Part shown: in pieces, positions 15,667-25,034 of the stretch
How positions within the stretch are numbered: the stretch's first letter is position 1
Layout of the letters: each line of letters starts with the position of its first letter
From: Alpinimonas psychrophila
GTDB lineage: Bacteria; Actinomycetota; Actinomycetes; Actinomycetales; Microbacteriaceae
NCBI RefSeq assembly: GCF_014137865.1
Contig: NZ_JACGWU010000001.1
Location: forward strand, 1 to 64,000
DNA: 64,000 nucleotides
Reading direction: 5' to 3'
Notes under the pieces: generated by a model
Told to the model about the DNA's origin: nothing
Databases searched by the model: none
The model's input: the letters and a program-made list of their open reading frames with translations, nothing else
Program-made: the position numbers and the translations under genes

Positions 15667-17399
15667 GCGGCCTCCTCCACGGAAAGTTGTGACTCTACAA
15701 TTTCTCTATAGGTTTGCGAACTTTTGAGAAGCTCTGCACTGGTGCCACGATCGGTAATGACGCCATTCTCGAGAACAAGAATCTGATCGGCATCGATAAT
15801 GGTCGAGATGCGTTGGGCAACGACAATGATCGTTGCACCGTGGACATCCCGATGAAGCGCCTTGCGAAGGCGGGCATCCGTGGCGAGATCAAGGGCGGAG
15901 AACGAGTCATCAAAGATGTAGATTTCCGGTCTCTTGACGAGCGCCCGCGCAATGGCTAGGCGCTGGCGTTGACCGCCCGAGACGTTGGTGCCCCCCTGCG
16001 AAATTTCGGCTTCCAAACCTCCTGCCATCTTGGCTACGAAGTCTCGAGCTTGAGCCGTTTCAAGTGCGGCCCAGAGCTCCTCATCGGTGGCATCCGGTTT
16101 GCCGTAGCGAAGGTTGGAGGCGACCGTTCCAGAGAAGAGGTATGGCTTCTGAGGCACGAGACCGATGCGACTCCAGAGAGCATCGGCATCCGCTTCACGC
16201 ACATTCACGCCATCGACCAGCACGTTGCCAGCGGTCGCGTCGAACAGGCGGGGGAGGAGGTTGATGAGGGTTGTTTTGCCGCTGCCGGTGCTGCCGACAA
16301 TGGCAGTGGTCTTGCCTGGTTGCACCACAAACGCGAGGTCATGAAGAACGGGCATTTCGGCGCCGGGGTAGGCGAAACTGACATTGTCGAGGGTAATCGT
16401 TCCGCGTTCGCTGAAGTCGGTAATTCCGTTTTCGGCCAAAACCACCGTCGATTTGGTCGACAGAACTTCGTCAATGCGGTCGGCACACACCGAGGCGCGG
16501 GGAATGAGAAAGGCCATCATCGAGGCCATCATGACCGCCATCAGAATCTGCATGAGATAGGTCAAAAAGGCAATGAGGGTTCCGATATCCATGGACCCAC
16601 TATCGATGCGATACGCCCCAAACCACAGTACGGCGACGCTGGAGATATTCAGGATGAGGAGAACGAGCGGGAACATCAAGGCAAAGAGGCGGCCGGCACG
16701 AAGCGCCGTATCGGTGACATCCGCGTTAGCTCCACCAAAACGTGTCGACTCACGACGCTCACGAACGAAGGCTCGAATAACACGGATGCCCATCAGTTGC
16801 TCGCGCAAGACACCGTTGACCTTGTCGATGCGCACCTGCATGAGGCGATACAGCGGAACCATGCGCACAATGACAAGACTCATAGCGATAAGCAAGACGG
16901 GGACCGCCACGGCGATGAGCCAGGACAGTTCGAGGTCGAGCGACAGTGCCATGATGATGCCGCCAATAGAGAGCATCGGGGCCGAAACCAAAATGGTGCA
17001 GGTCAGCAGCACGAGCATCTGAACTTGCTGCACGTCATTGGTATTGCGGGTGATGAGCGAGGGAGCACCAAACAGGGTGACTTCGCGCTCCGAGTATTGG
17101 CCGACGCGCAAGAAGATGGCGGAACGCAAGTCTCGGCCGAGGCCCATCGCCGCCTTCGCGCCAAAATAGACCGCGATGATGGCGCAGATGACCTGCACGA
17201 AGGTGATACCAAGCATGAGCGCGCCGGTCGAAAGAATGAATCCGGTGTCTCCGGTTGCAACGCCCTTGTCGATGATTTGGGCGTTTAACGTGGGGAGATA
17301 GAGAGACGCAATCGATTGAGCCAGCTGAAAGACGACCACGCCCACGAGCAAGCGCCAGTGGGGTTTGATGTACTGCCAAATGAGTCTCATGAGTGTCAT
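15663..17399 (-). CDS. ABC exporter half-transporter with degenerate ATPase site
   Basis: A 578-residue half-transporter: six helices in residues 12-310 and an ABC domain with Walker A GSTGSGKTT, signature VSGGQRQR and Walker B IYIFDDSFSALD, where Asp stands in place of the catalytic Glu. This asymmetry is known from heterodimeric exporters, in which this half supplies the non-hydrolysing site. The ATG at 17399 is preferred over the TTG at 17429 because AGGGGAG lies 6-7 bases upstream of it. It is the first gene of the exporter unit. Confidence 0.92.
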   Translation of the reverse strand: MTLMRLIWQYIKPHWRLLVGVVVFQLAQSIASLYLPTLNAQIIDKGVATGDTGFILSTGALMLGITFVQVICAIIAVYFGAKAAMGLGRDLRSAIFLRVGQYSEREVTLFGAPSLITRNTNDVQQVQMLVLLTCTILVSAPMLSIGGIIMALSLDLELSWLIAVAVPVLLIAMSLVIVRMVPLYRLMQVRIDKVNGVLREQLMGIRVIRAFVRERRESTRFGGANADVTDTALRAGRLFALMFPLVLLILNISSVAVLWFGAYRIDSGSMDIGTLIAFLTYLMQILMAVMMASMMAFLIPRASVCADRIDEVLSTKSTVVLAENGITDFSERGTITLDNVSFAYPGAEMPVLHDLAFVVQPGKTTAIVGSTGSGKTTLINLLPRLFDATAGNVLVDGVNVREADADALWSRIGLVPQKPYLFSGTVASNLRYGKPDATDEELWAALETAQARDFVAKMAGGLEAEISQGGTNVSGGQRQRLAIARALVKRPEIYIFDDSFSALDLATDARLRKALHRDVHGATIIVVAQRISTIIDADQILVLENGVITDRGTSAELLKSSQTYREIVESQLSVEEAA

Positions 17400-17479
17400 T
17401 TGGGGCTCCCCTAAATCTGCTTCGTTCAAGTGGTGCGAAATGAACTCTACTTCAGAATGTCAAGAGGCTGGTACACGAA

Positions 17480-18574
17480 CTAGCCGCCTGGATTTGCAAC
17501 AACGACGCACCGCGGAAGGTCAAATTTCAGGCCAACACGGTCTCCGTAGGAGGCAACATTTGCGGCGTGGACGGTGCAATTGATTGGATGCTCCTGGCCG
17601 GGGACCTCGATGGACACTGTTGAGGAGCCACCCAAGAAGAATGTGTCGACAACAATGCCACTCATCGTGGCCTCACTGGGGCCAACGAGGACAACATCCT
17701 CGGGTCGGACCACCAGGGTGGCTGAACTTCCGGATGGAAGCTCGGAGGGTACGGCGAATGTGCCGAGACCCGGCACGTCAATCCCATCCGTTGTTGCACG
17801 CCCGTCGAAGAGGTTTGCCGAACCAATGAAACTGGCAACGAAGCGAGTCGCGGGTCGCGAGTAAAGGCCAAGGGGAGTGTCCAGCTGTTCCACGCGACCC
17901 TGGTTCAGGACCGCAATTCGATCAGCCATGGACATGGCTTCCTCTTGATCATGTGTAACGACCACAAATGTCATGCCAACTTCATGCTGCATGCGCTTGA
18001 GCTCGAGCTGCATCTCGGCTCGAACTTTTCGGTCCAGAGCGGAGAGCGGTTCATCTAAGAGGAGGAGTCGTGGCCTCTTCACTATGGCGCGAGCCAGGGC
18101 AACGCGCTGTCGCTGTCCGCCAGATAGTTTGGCCGGCCTGCGTTGCGCCATGTCAGTCAGACCCACAATTTCCAAAATTTCACCGACTCTTCGGCGACTC
18201 TCGGCGCGCGGTACGCCTTCGGATTCGAGTCCATAAGCCACATTCTTTTCCACCGACATATGGGGAAAAAGGGCATAAGACTGAAACATCATGTTCACAG
18301 GGCGCTTGTGGGCGGGCAGCGTGGTCAGGTCCACACCGTCCAAAAGAATTGCGCCGTGGGTGGGGGTTTCGAATCCGGCGATGGAGCGCAAGAGAGTCGT
18401 TTTACCGCATCCGGAGGGGCCGAGGAGCGCGAAGAATTCGTTATCGGCGATCGAGAGTGAGATGTCCTTGAGAGCGGCGACACTGCCGTAGGAATGATTG
18501 ACGCCCTGAATATCCAGCAGGGGGGCGGCGGAGCGGGTCACGGGTGTTACGGGAGTGACGGCTGGAATTGTCAT
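17480..18574 (-). CDS. potA: Spermidine/putrescine ABC transporter ATP-binding protein
   Basis: A 364-residue ATPase with Walker A GPSGCGKTT near residue 58, signature LSGGQRQRVALARA, Walker B LLLLDEPLSALD, and a C-terminal TOBE-type domain (residues 260-364, with LVVRPEDVVLVGP). This is the PotA pattern. The ATG at 18574 overlaps the stop of the permease gene (ATGA); the longer frame to 18829 runs into that permease gene and is rejected. It is the last gene of the minus-strand potDBCA operon and drives uptake of polyamines. Confidence 0.93.
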   Translation of the reverse strand: MTIPAVTPVTPVTRSAAPLLDIQGVNHSYGSVAALKDISLSIADNEFFALLGPSGCGKTTLLRSIAGFETPTHGAILLDGVDLTTLPAHKRPVNMMFQSYALFPHMSVEKNVAYGLESEGVPRAESRRRVGEILEIVGLTDMAQRRPAKLSGGQRQRVALARAIVKRPRLLLLDEPLSALDRKVRAEMQLELKRMQHEVGMTFVVVTHDQEEAMSMADRIAVLNQGRVEQLDTPLGLYSRPATRFVASFIGSANLFDGRATTDGIDVPGLGTFAVPSELPSGSSATLVVRPEDVVLVGPSEATMSGIVVDTFFLGGSSTVSIEVPGQEHPINCTVHAANVASYGDRVGLKFDLPRCVVVANPGG

Positions 18575-19341
18575 AGGGAGTCCGTTATTCGGGTCAGGCG
18601 CTGGGCGCCAATGACGGTGAGCACGCTGACAAGGAGCAACATGGTGGCCAGGGCGTTGATTTCGGGTGTCACGCCGAATCGCACCATCGAATAGATAGCA
18701 ATGGGCAACGTCGGACTCGTTGGCGAGGTCGTGAAGAAAGCAATGACGAACTCGTCGAGGGAAAGGGTGAAGGACAGCAACGCTCCCGCGATCATTCCGG
18801 GGGCGAGCTGGGGGAGGGTCACTCGCCAAAACGTGCGTGCGGCTGAGGCGCCGAGATCCCTCGATGCTTCCTCCAAACTTGGATCCAGGTTGGCTAACCG
18901 GGCGAGCACAATCGCGGTCACGAAGGCCATCGCAAATGTTGTGTGAGCGATGATGACGGAATACAAGCCCAGCGTCATTGACAGTAATGAGAACAGGCTC
19001 AAAAGTCCGACCGCCATGAGAAGGTCCGGCAGGAGCGCTGGAGCGATCGCAAAGGCTCGAATCAACCCTCCCCGGGTGTACCGGTGAATACCCACAGCCA
19101 TCAATGTGCCGATTGCCGTCGCCAAAATCGTGACCGACGTGGCCACAATGAGGGTGTTCTGAAGACCGGTCATGATGGCACCATCAGCAAAGACGGCCGG
19201 ATACCACTCGAGCGAGAACCCGCGCCAAACAAAGAGGTTCTTCGAAGCGTTGAAGGACATGATGACGACGACAAGAATGGGCACGTAGAGGAATGTGTAG
19301 GTCAACCACAGCGGAAATTTAGCGAGGCGGGATTTACGCAC
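18571..19341 (-). CDS. potC: Spermidine/putrescine ABC transporter permease
   Basis: A 256-residue permease with six helices and the EAA loop (EEASRDLGASAARTFWRVTLPQLAPGM) that contacts the ATPase. GTG at 19341 is chosen because AGGAAGG lies upstream and the product begins VRKSRLAKFPLWLTYTFLYVPI, as PotC proteins do. It overlaps the potB stop by 8 bases and the potA start by 4, so the operon is tightly coupled. Confidence 0.92.
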   Translation of the reverse strand: MRKSRLAKFPLWLTYTFLYVPILVVVIMSFNASKNLFVWRGFSLEWYPAVFADGAIMTGLQNTLIVATSVTILATAIGTLMAVGIHRYTRGGLIRAFAIAPALLPDLLMAVGLLSLFSLLSMTLGLYSVIIAHTTFAMAFVTAIVLARLANLDPSLEEASRDLGASAARTFWRVTLPQLAPGMIAGALLSFTLSLDEFVIAFFTTSPTSPTLPIAIYSMVRFGVTPEINALATMLLLVSVLTVIGAQRLTRITDSL

Positions 19342-20245
19342 GGGATGACACCTTCCTTTCTTCGGGCCCGTCCGTGAGCCGTTTGGATGCCCGTTGCTGA
19401 GCAACCAAGAGTGCTATCAGCAGAAGAGTAAGAACGAGGGCGAGAGCAGCACCAAAAGGCCAGTCACGGGCCTTAAGAAATTGGTCTCGAATGAGATTGC
19501 CAATCAATACAGTCTTGCCACCCCCGAGGAGTTCGGGAATCACGAAGTTGCTCATGGCGGGCACAAAAACAAAAACACAGCCAGTGAGGACCCCCGGGAT
19601 GGACATCGGAAAAGTGACCGTTCTAAAAACCCGCCAGGGGCTTGCGCCAAGATTCGTCGCCGCTTCCACTAATTGGGCATCTTGAGAAGCGAGCGACGAA
19701 TACAGCGGCAAAATCATGAGGGGGAGGTACATGTACAGCAACCCGATTGCGACGGCCTGCGGCGTGTAGAGCATGGTGAGCGGCTCATGGATGACCCCCA
19801 TCCCTTGAAGTGCCTGATTGATCCACCCGGCATTATTGAGGAGCAAGATCCAGGCATAGGTTCGCACGAGGAAGTTTGTCCAAAATGGCAGCAGAACCGC
19901 CACGAGCGCGATCGTTCGCCACTTGGGGGACAACCGCACGATGGCGAGAGCCGTTGGGTAGCCAAGCGCTAACGCCAGGATGGTGACCACGAGGCCCATG
20001 CCAACGGAGGTCATGATCACGTTGACGTAGAGCGGATCGATCAGGCGAGCAAAATTATCAAAGGAAAAGTTGAAGACCACACCGCCGAAACGTCCGCGCT
20101 GAAAGAACGAGTAGCCCAATATCAAAACGAGGGGGGCCAGAACAAAGACGAGGAGCATGATGGATCCTGGGGCGAGAAATGGCGCGCCCGTCCATCTCCG
20201 GAGCCCCCGCGGGGAGGCGGGGGGAAGAGGGGATTGGCGCGCCAT
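19334..20245 (-). CDS. potB: Spermidine/putrescine ABC transporter permease
   Basis: A 303-residue permease with six helices beginning near residue 28 and an EAA loop (VEAATNLGASPWRVFRTVTFPMSIPGVL) near residue 200. The large periplasmic loop after helix 1 (GRFGGVVFNFSFDNFARL) is usual for PotB. It pairs with PotC to form the channel and lies 31 bases after the binding-protein gene. Confidence 0.93.
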   Translation of the reverse strand: MARQSPLPPASPRGLRRWTGAPFLAPGSIMLLVFVLAPLVLILGYSFFQRGRFGGVVFNFSFDNFARLIDPLYVNVIMTSVGMGLVVTILALALGYPTALAIVRLSPKWRTIALVAVLLPFWTNFLVRTYAWILLLNNAGWINQALQGMGVIHEPLTMLYTPQAVAIGLLYMYLPLMILPLYSSLASQDAQLVEAATNLGASPWRVFRTVTFPMSIPGVLTGCVFVFVPAMSNFVIPELLGGGKTVLIGNLIRDQFLKARDWPFGAALALVLTLLLIALLVAQQRASKRLTDGPEERKVSSRA

Positions 20246-20276
20246 AACTATCTGCTGTTCTCTGATCGTGGCGGCG

Positions 20277-21365
20277 TTAGCCGGCCATTACTTCCGTAGC
20301 GAGTTTTGTGTACTGGGGGCTGAATTCACCAAGATCGATGACGGTCTCTTGCTTGAGCAGCTCGGCAGGAGTCATCGTCAGGTTGGGGTAAGAAGCCAGT
20401 ACGGCAGGGTCGACCAGTTTCATGGCTGCTTCGTTCGGTACCTTGTACAGGATGTTCTCAGCGACCCAGGCTTGAGTTTTTGCCTCAAGGATGTAGTTGA
20501 CGAACGCCATTGCGGCCTCCTTGTTCTGCGAAGATTTCAAAACGGTCATCGTGTCGACCCAGAGGTCGCTGCCCTCGGAAGGAACGACAAATTTAATGTT
20601 GGGGTCTTCCGCGATCCCGTAGTTGCACCAGCCATCCCACGCTTCCGCCATCACCGACTCACCGGAGATGAGCTTGGAGTAAAACGTAGTGTCGTCAAAA
20701 GCCAGCAACGTTTTCTTTGTCGTGAGGAGCTGCGTCTTCACCTTTGCAAGGTCATCGGGGTTCGTCGAGTTCACCGACATTCCCATGGCTTTCAAAGCAG
20801 GCAGTGCCATCCAGCGCTCGGTCGACAGCATTGTCGTCTTGCCGACGAGCTCCGGGGCGGGGTTCAGGAGATCATTCCAGGATGTTGGTGCCGTTGGCAT
20901 CAAATCCGAACGGTAGCAGAGCCCCGTCGTTCCCCAGGCATAAGGTATGGAGTAGTTGTTGCCCATGTCGTAGCTCAGGGTGGTGGCCTCGGTGTAAAGA
21001 TTTTTTTCGTTGGGAATCATGGACTTCTCCATGGGCTGCAGGAGACCCGCTTCGTTGAGGGCTTGGGCGTACTGGCCAGAAACAAAAGCAACATCAATAC
21101 CGGAGTCGGCCCCTGTTGTGAGCTTGCCCATGATTTCTTCGTTGGTGGCGTGATTCACGATGGTGATCTTTATGCCCGTCGCCGCCTCGAAGTCTGCTGC
21201 CAGCCCTTCGGGGTAATAGCCCGCCCAGTTGCTGACGACCAGTGTCTGCTTCGTGACGTCGGCACTGGGGTCCAGAGCCGAAGATGTCGTTGCGCCGGCG
21301 CAAGACGTTAGCGCTGTTGTGGCGAAAGTCGCTACTACAAGAAGCGGAATTATTTTGGATCGCAT
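20277..21365 (-). CDS. potD: Polyamine ABC transporter substrate-binding lipoprotein
   Basis: A 362-residue type-2 binding protein (SBP_bac_8) with a lipoprotein signal ending LTSC, Cys22. VVSNWAGYYPEGLAADFEAATGIKI near residue 43 and the SYDMGNNYSIPYAWGTTGLCY block near residue 135 are typical of PotD/SpuD receptors. It heads the minus-strand transporter operon and is divergent from catabolic genes whose products fit polyamine breakdown. Whether it prefers putrescine, spermidine or a related amine cannot be read from the sequence. Confidence 0.9.
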   Translation of the reverse strand: MRSKIIPLLVVATFATTALTSCAGATTSSALDPSADVTKQTLVVSNWAGYYPEGLAADFEAATGIKITIVNHATNEEIMGKLTTGADSGIDVAFVSGQYAQALNEAGLLQPMEKSMIPNEKNLYTEATTLSYDMGNNYSIPYAWGTTGLCYRSDLMPTAPTSWNDLLNPAPELVGKTTMLSTERWMALPALKAMGMSVNSTNPDDLAKVKTQLLTTKKTLLAFDDTTFYSKLISGESVMAEAWDGWCNYGIAEDPNIKFVVPSEGSDLWVDTMTVLKSSQNKEAAMAFVNYILEAKTQAWVAENILYKVPNEAAMKLVDPAVLASYPNLTMTPAELLKQETVIDLGEFSPQYTKLATEVMAG

Positions 21366-21456
21366 AGTGCCTCCTAGTGATTGGGGGCAAAATGCCCACG
21401 ATGATGATCGGTCGTATCTGTGTGTGGCTCAAGTATGTCGAGGCCCTAGTCATAAA

Positions 21457-21549
21457 TCAACAACTTTATGTAACAATCTTGTTGAATTCGCAAATGATGG
21501 ATCAAATATTTGCTAAATATGTTGACTTTCAATCTGGATTGATTAGTGT
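21457..21549. promoter_or_regulatory. Candidate operators and promoter of the polyamine divergon
   Basis: In the A/T-rich gap between potD and the dehydrogenase gene lie an inverted repeat TCAACAA (21457-21463) / TTGTTGA (21479-21485), a perfect palindrome CAAATATTTG (21503-21512), and a plus-strand promoter TTGACT (21522-21527), 16 bases, TAGTGT (21544-21549). The palindromes sit just upstream of the promoter, as expected for an Lrp/AsnC regulator; such a gene ends the plus-strand operon at 24529. Confidence 0.5.
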
Positions 21550-21631
21550 GAGAACCCAGGCGGAAATGCCATCCGGTCTTAGCCGCTATACCTTTTTGAA
21601 GAAAATAGTTCGTCCCGAAGAGAGGCTCCTC

Positions 21632-23089
21632 GTGAATTCAATGCCCACACCACCGCGTCAGCAGCTGTATATCGATGGTCAGTTCACCGATGGAACCTCG
21701 GGTTCATCCGTAGACGTCGTGAGCCCCGTCACGGGACAGGTTATTGGGACACTCCCGGTTCCCAGTTCAGCCGATCTTGATCGGGCTGTTAGCGCCGCTC
21801 GGGCCGCACAAGCAACGTGGCGCGGCGTAGGCGTGTGGCAACGCGCCGCAATCTGCCACCGAATCGGCGATGAACTCTTGAAACGAGCCGACGTGCTGGC
21901 TCGGCTGCAGACTCTTGAGCAGGGCAAGCCACTCGCCGAGTCTCTCTCTGACGTCAAGGAAGCTGCTCAGCTCTTCCACCTTCACGCTGAGGATGCCGTT
22001 CGTCTTCACGGCGAAACAATGCCCTCGAACGACACTCACAAGCGCATGTTCACGTTCTATCGCGCTGTCGGAACCTGGGCCATCATCACCCCGTGGAACT
22101 TTCCCCTGCTCATGCTCGCCGAATTTGTTGCTCCGGGGCTTGCCACCGGAAATGCCCACGTTGTCAAGCCACCAACCCACACGTCCCTTACCGTGCTGGC
22201 GGCCATGGAGGCATTTGACGCAGCTGGCCTGCCCAAGGGACTCATCAATATCCTTCCGGGCGAAGGCGACTTCGGCACCAAGCTCGTCACGCACGACGGT
22301 ATCGACGCGATTGGTTTCATCGGATCCTCTGCGACGGGGGCGAAAATCAATGCCGTCTCCGGGCTGAAACGATCGATTATGGAGCTGTCGGGTAATGGGC
22401 CCGTCATCGTGCTCGAAGACGCTGATCTTGAAGCCGCGGCACGAGCTGCCGCCGAGGGTGCCTACTTCTGCGCCGGCCAGGTGTGTTGCGCCACCGAGCG
22501 TGTTCTCGTTCACGCCAATGTGCACGATGCCTTCATCGAGCAGTTGCTCAAGACCGTTCCGGGTGTCAATCTTGGAGATCCCTTCGACCCCTCGGTAAAC
22601 CTCGGCCCCCTGAATAACGAGGGTGTGGCCCAAAAGATGGATCGTCATCTGGCCGACGCGCGAAGCCGCGGGTTTGATATTCTCGCCGGCGGCGGACGTC
22701 GCACAGGTTTCCCCACAGATTTGTACTACGAGTTCACCATCGTTGATGGCGTTTCCGAGGACAGCTTGCTCAGCGTGGAGGAGTCATTTGGCCCCGTTGT
22801 GCCCGTTATCACCGGGGCATCAGACGACGACCTTTTGCGCATTGCAAACGCCGACAGGTTGGGGCTGCAAGCCGCGGTCTTCACCAATAATCTCACCAAG
22901 GCCTTCCGTTTCATGGAGGAAATTGAGGCGGGGCAGGTTGTCGTCAACGACAGCAACGGCTTCTGGGACGTCAACATGCCCTTCGGCGGCGCTGGCGGCA
23001 AGAACACTGGTTGGGGTCGCATCGGCGGTAAGCACACATTGCTCGATATGAGTGATTTGCGCACCGGCATCATCCACCTCAACAACTAG
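21632..23089 (+). CDS. NAD(P)-dependent aldehyde dehydrogenase (aminobutyraldehyde/succinic semialdehyde type)
   Basis: An ALDH-superfamily enzyme of about 485 residues. Seen in order: TPWNFPLLMLAEFVAPGLATGN, the glycine-rich GFIGSSATG, the general-base Glu in MELSGNGPVIV, and the catalytic Cys in the GQVCCATER segment. GTG 21632 is 6 bases after AGAGG; ATG 21641 is an alternative. Upstream residues of the longer frame are not conserved-looking. Placement with PotABCD and an amine-oxidase-like flavoprotein suggests it oxidises the aminoaldehyde made from putrescine or a related amine. The exact substrate is unproven. Confidence 0.88.
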   Translation: MNSMPTPPRQQLYIDGQFTDGTSGSSVDVVSPVTGQVIGTLPVPSSADLDRAVSAARAAQATWRGVGVWQRAAICHRIGDELLKRADVLARLQTLEQGKPLAESLSDVKEAAQLFHLHAEDAVRLHGETMPSNDTHKRMFTFYRAVGTWAIITPWNFPLLMLAEFVAPGLATGNAHVVKPPTHTSLTVLAAMEAFDAAGLPKGLINILPGEGDFGTKLVTHDGIDAIGFIGSSATGAKINAVSGLKRSIMELSGNGPVIVLEDADLEAAARAAAEGAYFCAGQVCCATERVLVHANVHDAFIEQLLKTVPGVNLGDPFDPSVNLGPLNNEGVAQKMDRHLADARSRGFDILAGGGRRTGFPTDLYYEFTIVDGVSEDSLLSVEESFGPVVPVITGASDDDLLRIANADRLGLQAAVFTNNLTKAFRFMEEIEAGQVVVNDSNGFWDVNMPFGGAGGKNTGWGRIGGKHTLLDMSDLRTGIIHLNN

Positions 23090-23099
23090 GGCGAGAACT

Positions 23100-24500
23100 A
23101 TGTCAGCGAGTGCGCCCACCGTTGGGCTTGAGGGTGCACGACCCGTTTCGTTATGGATTGATGCTGCACTGGCGCCGGAACCGCAAGATCCCCTCGTGGG
23201 CGACATTGAAACTGATTTGCTCATTGTGGGAGGTGGCTATACGGGGCTCTGGACCGCAATTTTGGCGAAGGAAGAGGACCCCGCTCGCAGGGTAGTCCTC
23301 CTGGAATCAGGAAAATGTGGTCATGCGGGGAGCGGTCGAAATGGGGGATTCTGCTCGCCGAGTCTGACGCACGGTCTGTCCAACGGTTTGAAGCGCTGGC
23401 CAAAAGAAATCGACACTCTCGTTCGGCTCGGTCTTGAGAATCTCCACGAGATTGAGCAGACACTCAAGCGTCACGGTGTCGAAGCAGACTTCCAGATGAC
23501 TGGCAGAGTTGCCTTTGCGCGCACGGAGTGGGAGGCCGAGGGGCTCAAAAGCGCAGCCGTGACGAATACTGCGCATGGCGATGCTGCAACATTTATTCCG
23601 CGCGAAGAACTGTCGAACTGGACCACCTCACCGGCCTATGTGGCAGGAATGTATTCGCCAAACTATGGCCTCGTCGATCCCTACAAACTCGTGCTGAGTT
23701 TGAGGCGAATTTGTCTTGAGTTGGGCGTTCTCGTTTATGAATCGACGCCGGCAATATCGGTGGAAATGCATCAGCGAGAGTGTGTCACGGTCGTCACTCC
23801 CCGCGGCACCATCCGGGCTCAATTCGTCGCCTTGGCCACAAACTTCACGCGACCGCTTTTGAAACGGATGTCACTTCTCACGGTTCCGGTCTACGACTAC
23901 GCCATCGTTACCGAGCCTCTTTCGGAAGAGCAATTTGCCAGCATTGGATGGCGAGGCGATGTGGGCCATACAGACTCGGGAAACCAGTTTCACTACTATC
24001 GCAAGACTCCTGATGGACGAATTCTCTGGGGTGGTTACGACGCCATTTATAACTTCGGATCCGCTCGCGACGAAGAGAAAACCCAGCGCCCAGAGACTTT
24101 TGAGAAGTTGGCGGCACAGTTTCGTGCGACCTATCCGCAGTTGGCCGACGTGACGTTCACGCACCAGTGGGGCGGTGTGATTGATTCCTCAACACGGTTC
24201 TGCATGACGACAGGCACCGCGGCTCGTGGCCGTGTGGCCTATGCCATTGGATTCACCGGTCTCGGGGTCAGCGCTTCCAGGTTCGGCGGCCGCGTCATGC
24301 TCGATTTGTTGTCGGGGAGGCAAACGGAAAGAACCCGCCTAGCTATGATTCGCCGGGGCGCATTTCCGTTTCCGCCGGAACCGATTCGCTTCCTTGGGGT
24401 GCAGCTGACGCGCTGGTCCATGGCACGTGAAGACGCCACGGGACGGCGCAACCTTTGGCTGCGCCTGATGGACTGGCTAGGTCTCGGTTTTGACTCTTAA
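23100..24500 (+). CDS. FAD-dependent amine oxidase-like protein (PuuB/DAO family)
   Basis: A 466-residue DAO-fold flavoprotein. The FAD-binding DLLIVGGGYTGLWTAILAKE lies near residue 38, followed by the GSGRNGGFCSPSL stretch usual in gamma-glutamylputrescine oxidase relatives. TGTAARGRVAYAIGFTGLGVSASRFGG near the C-terminus closes the FAD site. It starts 11 bases after the aldehyde dehydrogenase gene. Expected chemistry is oxidative deamination of an amine to an aldehyde that the dehydrogenase then takes. No gamma-glutamylputrescine synthetase gene is in the window, so the substrate may be the free amine. Confidence 0.82.
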   Translation: MSASAPTVGLEGARPVSLWIDAALAPEPQDPLVGDIETDLLIVGGGYTGLWTAILAKEEDPARRVVLLESGKCGHAGSGRNGGFCSPSLTHGLSNGLKRWPKEIDTLVRLGLENLHEIEQTLKRHGVEADFQMTGRVAFARTEWEAEGLKSAAVTNTAHGDAATFIPREELSNWTTSPAYVAGMYSPNYGLVDPYKLVLSLRRICLELGVLVYESTPAISVEMHQRECVTVVTPRGTIRAQFVALATNFTRPLLKRMSLLTVPVYDYAIVTEPLSEEQFASIGWRGDVGHTDSGNQFHYYRKTPDGRILWGGYDAIYNFGSARDEEKTQRPETFEKLAAQFRATYPQLADVTFTHQWGGVIDSSTRFCMTTGTAARGRVAYAIGFTGLGVSASRFGGRVMLDLLSGRQTERTRLAMIRRGAFPFPPEPIRFLGVQLTRWSMAREDATGRRNLWLRLMDWLGLGFDS

Positions 24501-24528
24501 ACGTGGGCTGGACGCTAGTGTTGGAGGC

Positions 24529-25023
24529 ATGACTTCCCCCGTTGATATGGACGATATTGACCGGCAGATCATTACCGCCCTCCAGTCAGACGGCCGCAAG
24601 TCCTTCACCCAGATTGCCGAAGATTTAGGAATTCCGGCGTCATCGGCTCGCTATCGGACCCGCCGACTCGAAGAGACGGGCATCCTTCAAATCGTGGGAA
24701 TCGCTAACCCCCTGGCGATTGGTTTTGATCGTCTTGCCATGATTGGTATTCGGACAGCCCCGGGCAAAGCTCGTGTGGTATGCGAGGCACTTTCAGAGCT
24801 CCCGGAGACCAGCTATGTCATCATGACAACGGGGCAATTTGATGTGATGGCCGAGGTCGTGTGCCGGGACATCGAGCACTTCACCAATGTGGTCAACGAC
24901 CATATGCAGGGTATCGACGGACTACTCTCGACCGAATCATTCTTCGTCTTGGAGGCCCACAAGCTGGCCTACGGCTGGGGTGTCGGTAACGTTCCAGGGC
25001 CGTCGGGAGTCTCCAGCACCTAA
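24529..25023 (+). CDS. Lrp/AsnC-family transcriptional regulator
   Basis: A 164-residue regulator: N-terminal HTH (MDDIDRQIITALQSDGRKSFTQIAEDLGIPASSARYRTRRLEETGIL) and a C-terminal RAM ligand domain with IVGIANPLAIGFDRLAMIGI and a VMTTGQFDVMAEVVC strand. The ATG at 24529 has GGAGG very close (2 bases); a second ATG at 24547 is possible. It is 28 bases after the oxidase gene and likely controls the divergent polyamine uptake and breakdown genes through palindromes at 21457-21512. Confidence 0.88.
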   Translation: MTSPVDMDDIDRQIITALQSDGRKSFTQIAEDLGIPASSARYRTRRLEETGILQIVGIANPLAIGFDRLAMIGIRTAPGKARVVCEALSELPETSYVIMTTGQFDVMAEVVCRDIEHFTNVVNDHMQGIDGLLSTESFFVLEAHKLAYGWGVGNVPGPSGVSST

Positions 25024-25034
25024 CGAGAGCTTGA

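Noticed and set aside
15969-17288. 439-codon open frame on the plus strand
   Set aside because: It is antisense to the ABC exporter gene at 15663-17399, whose product has all family motifs. The plus-strand product is rich in His, Asp and Arg and fits no family.
20157-21311. 384-codon open frame on the plus strand
   Set aside because: Antisense to potD and the potB start; potD carries a lipobox and the PotD blocks, this frame carries none.
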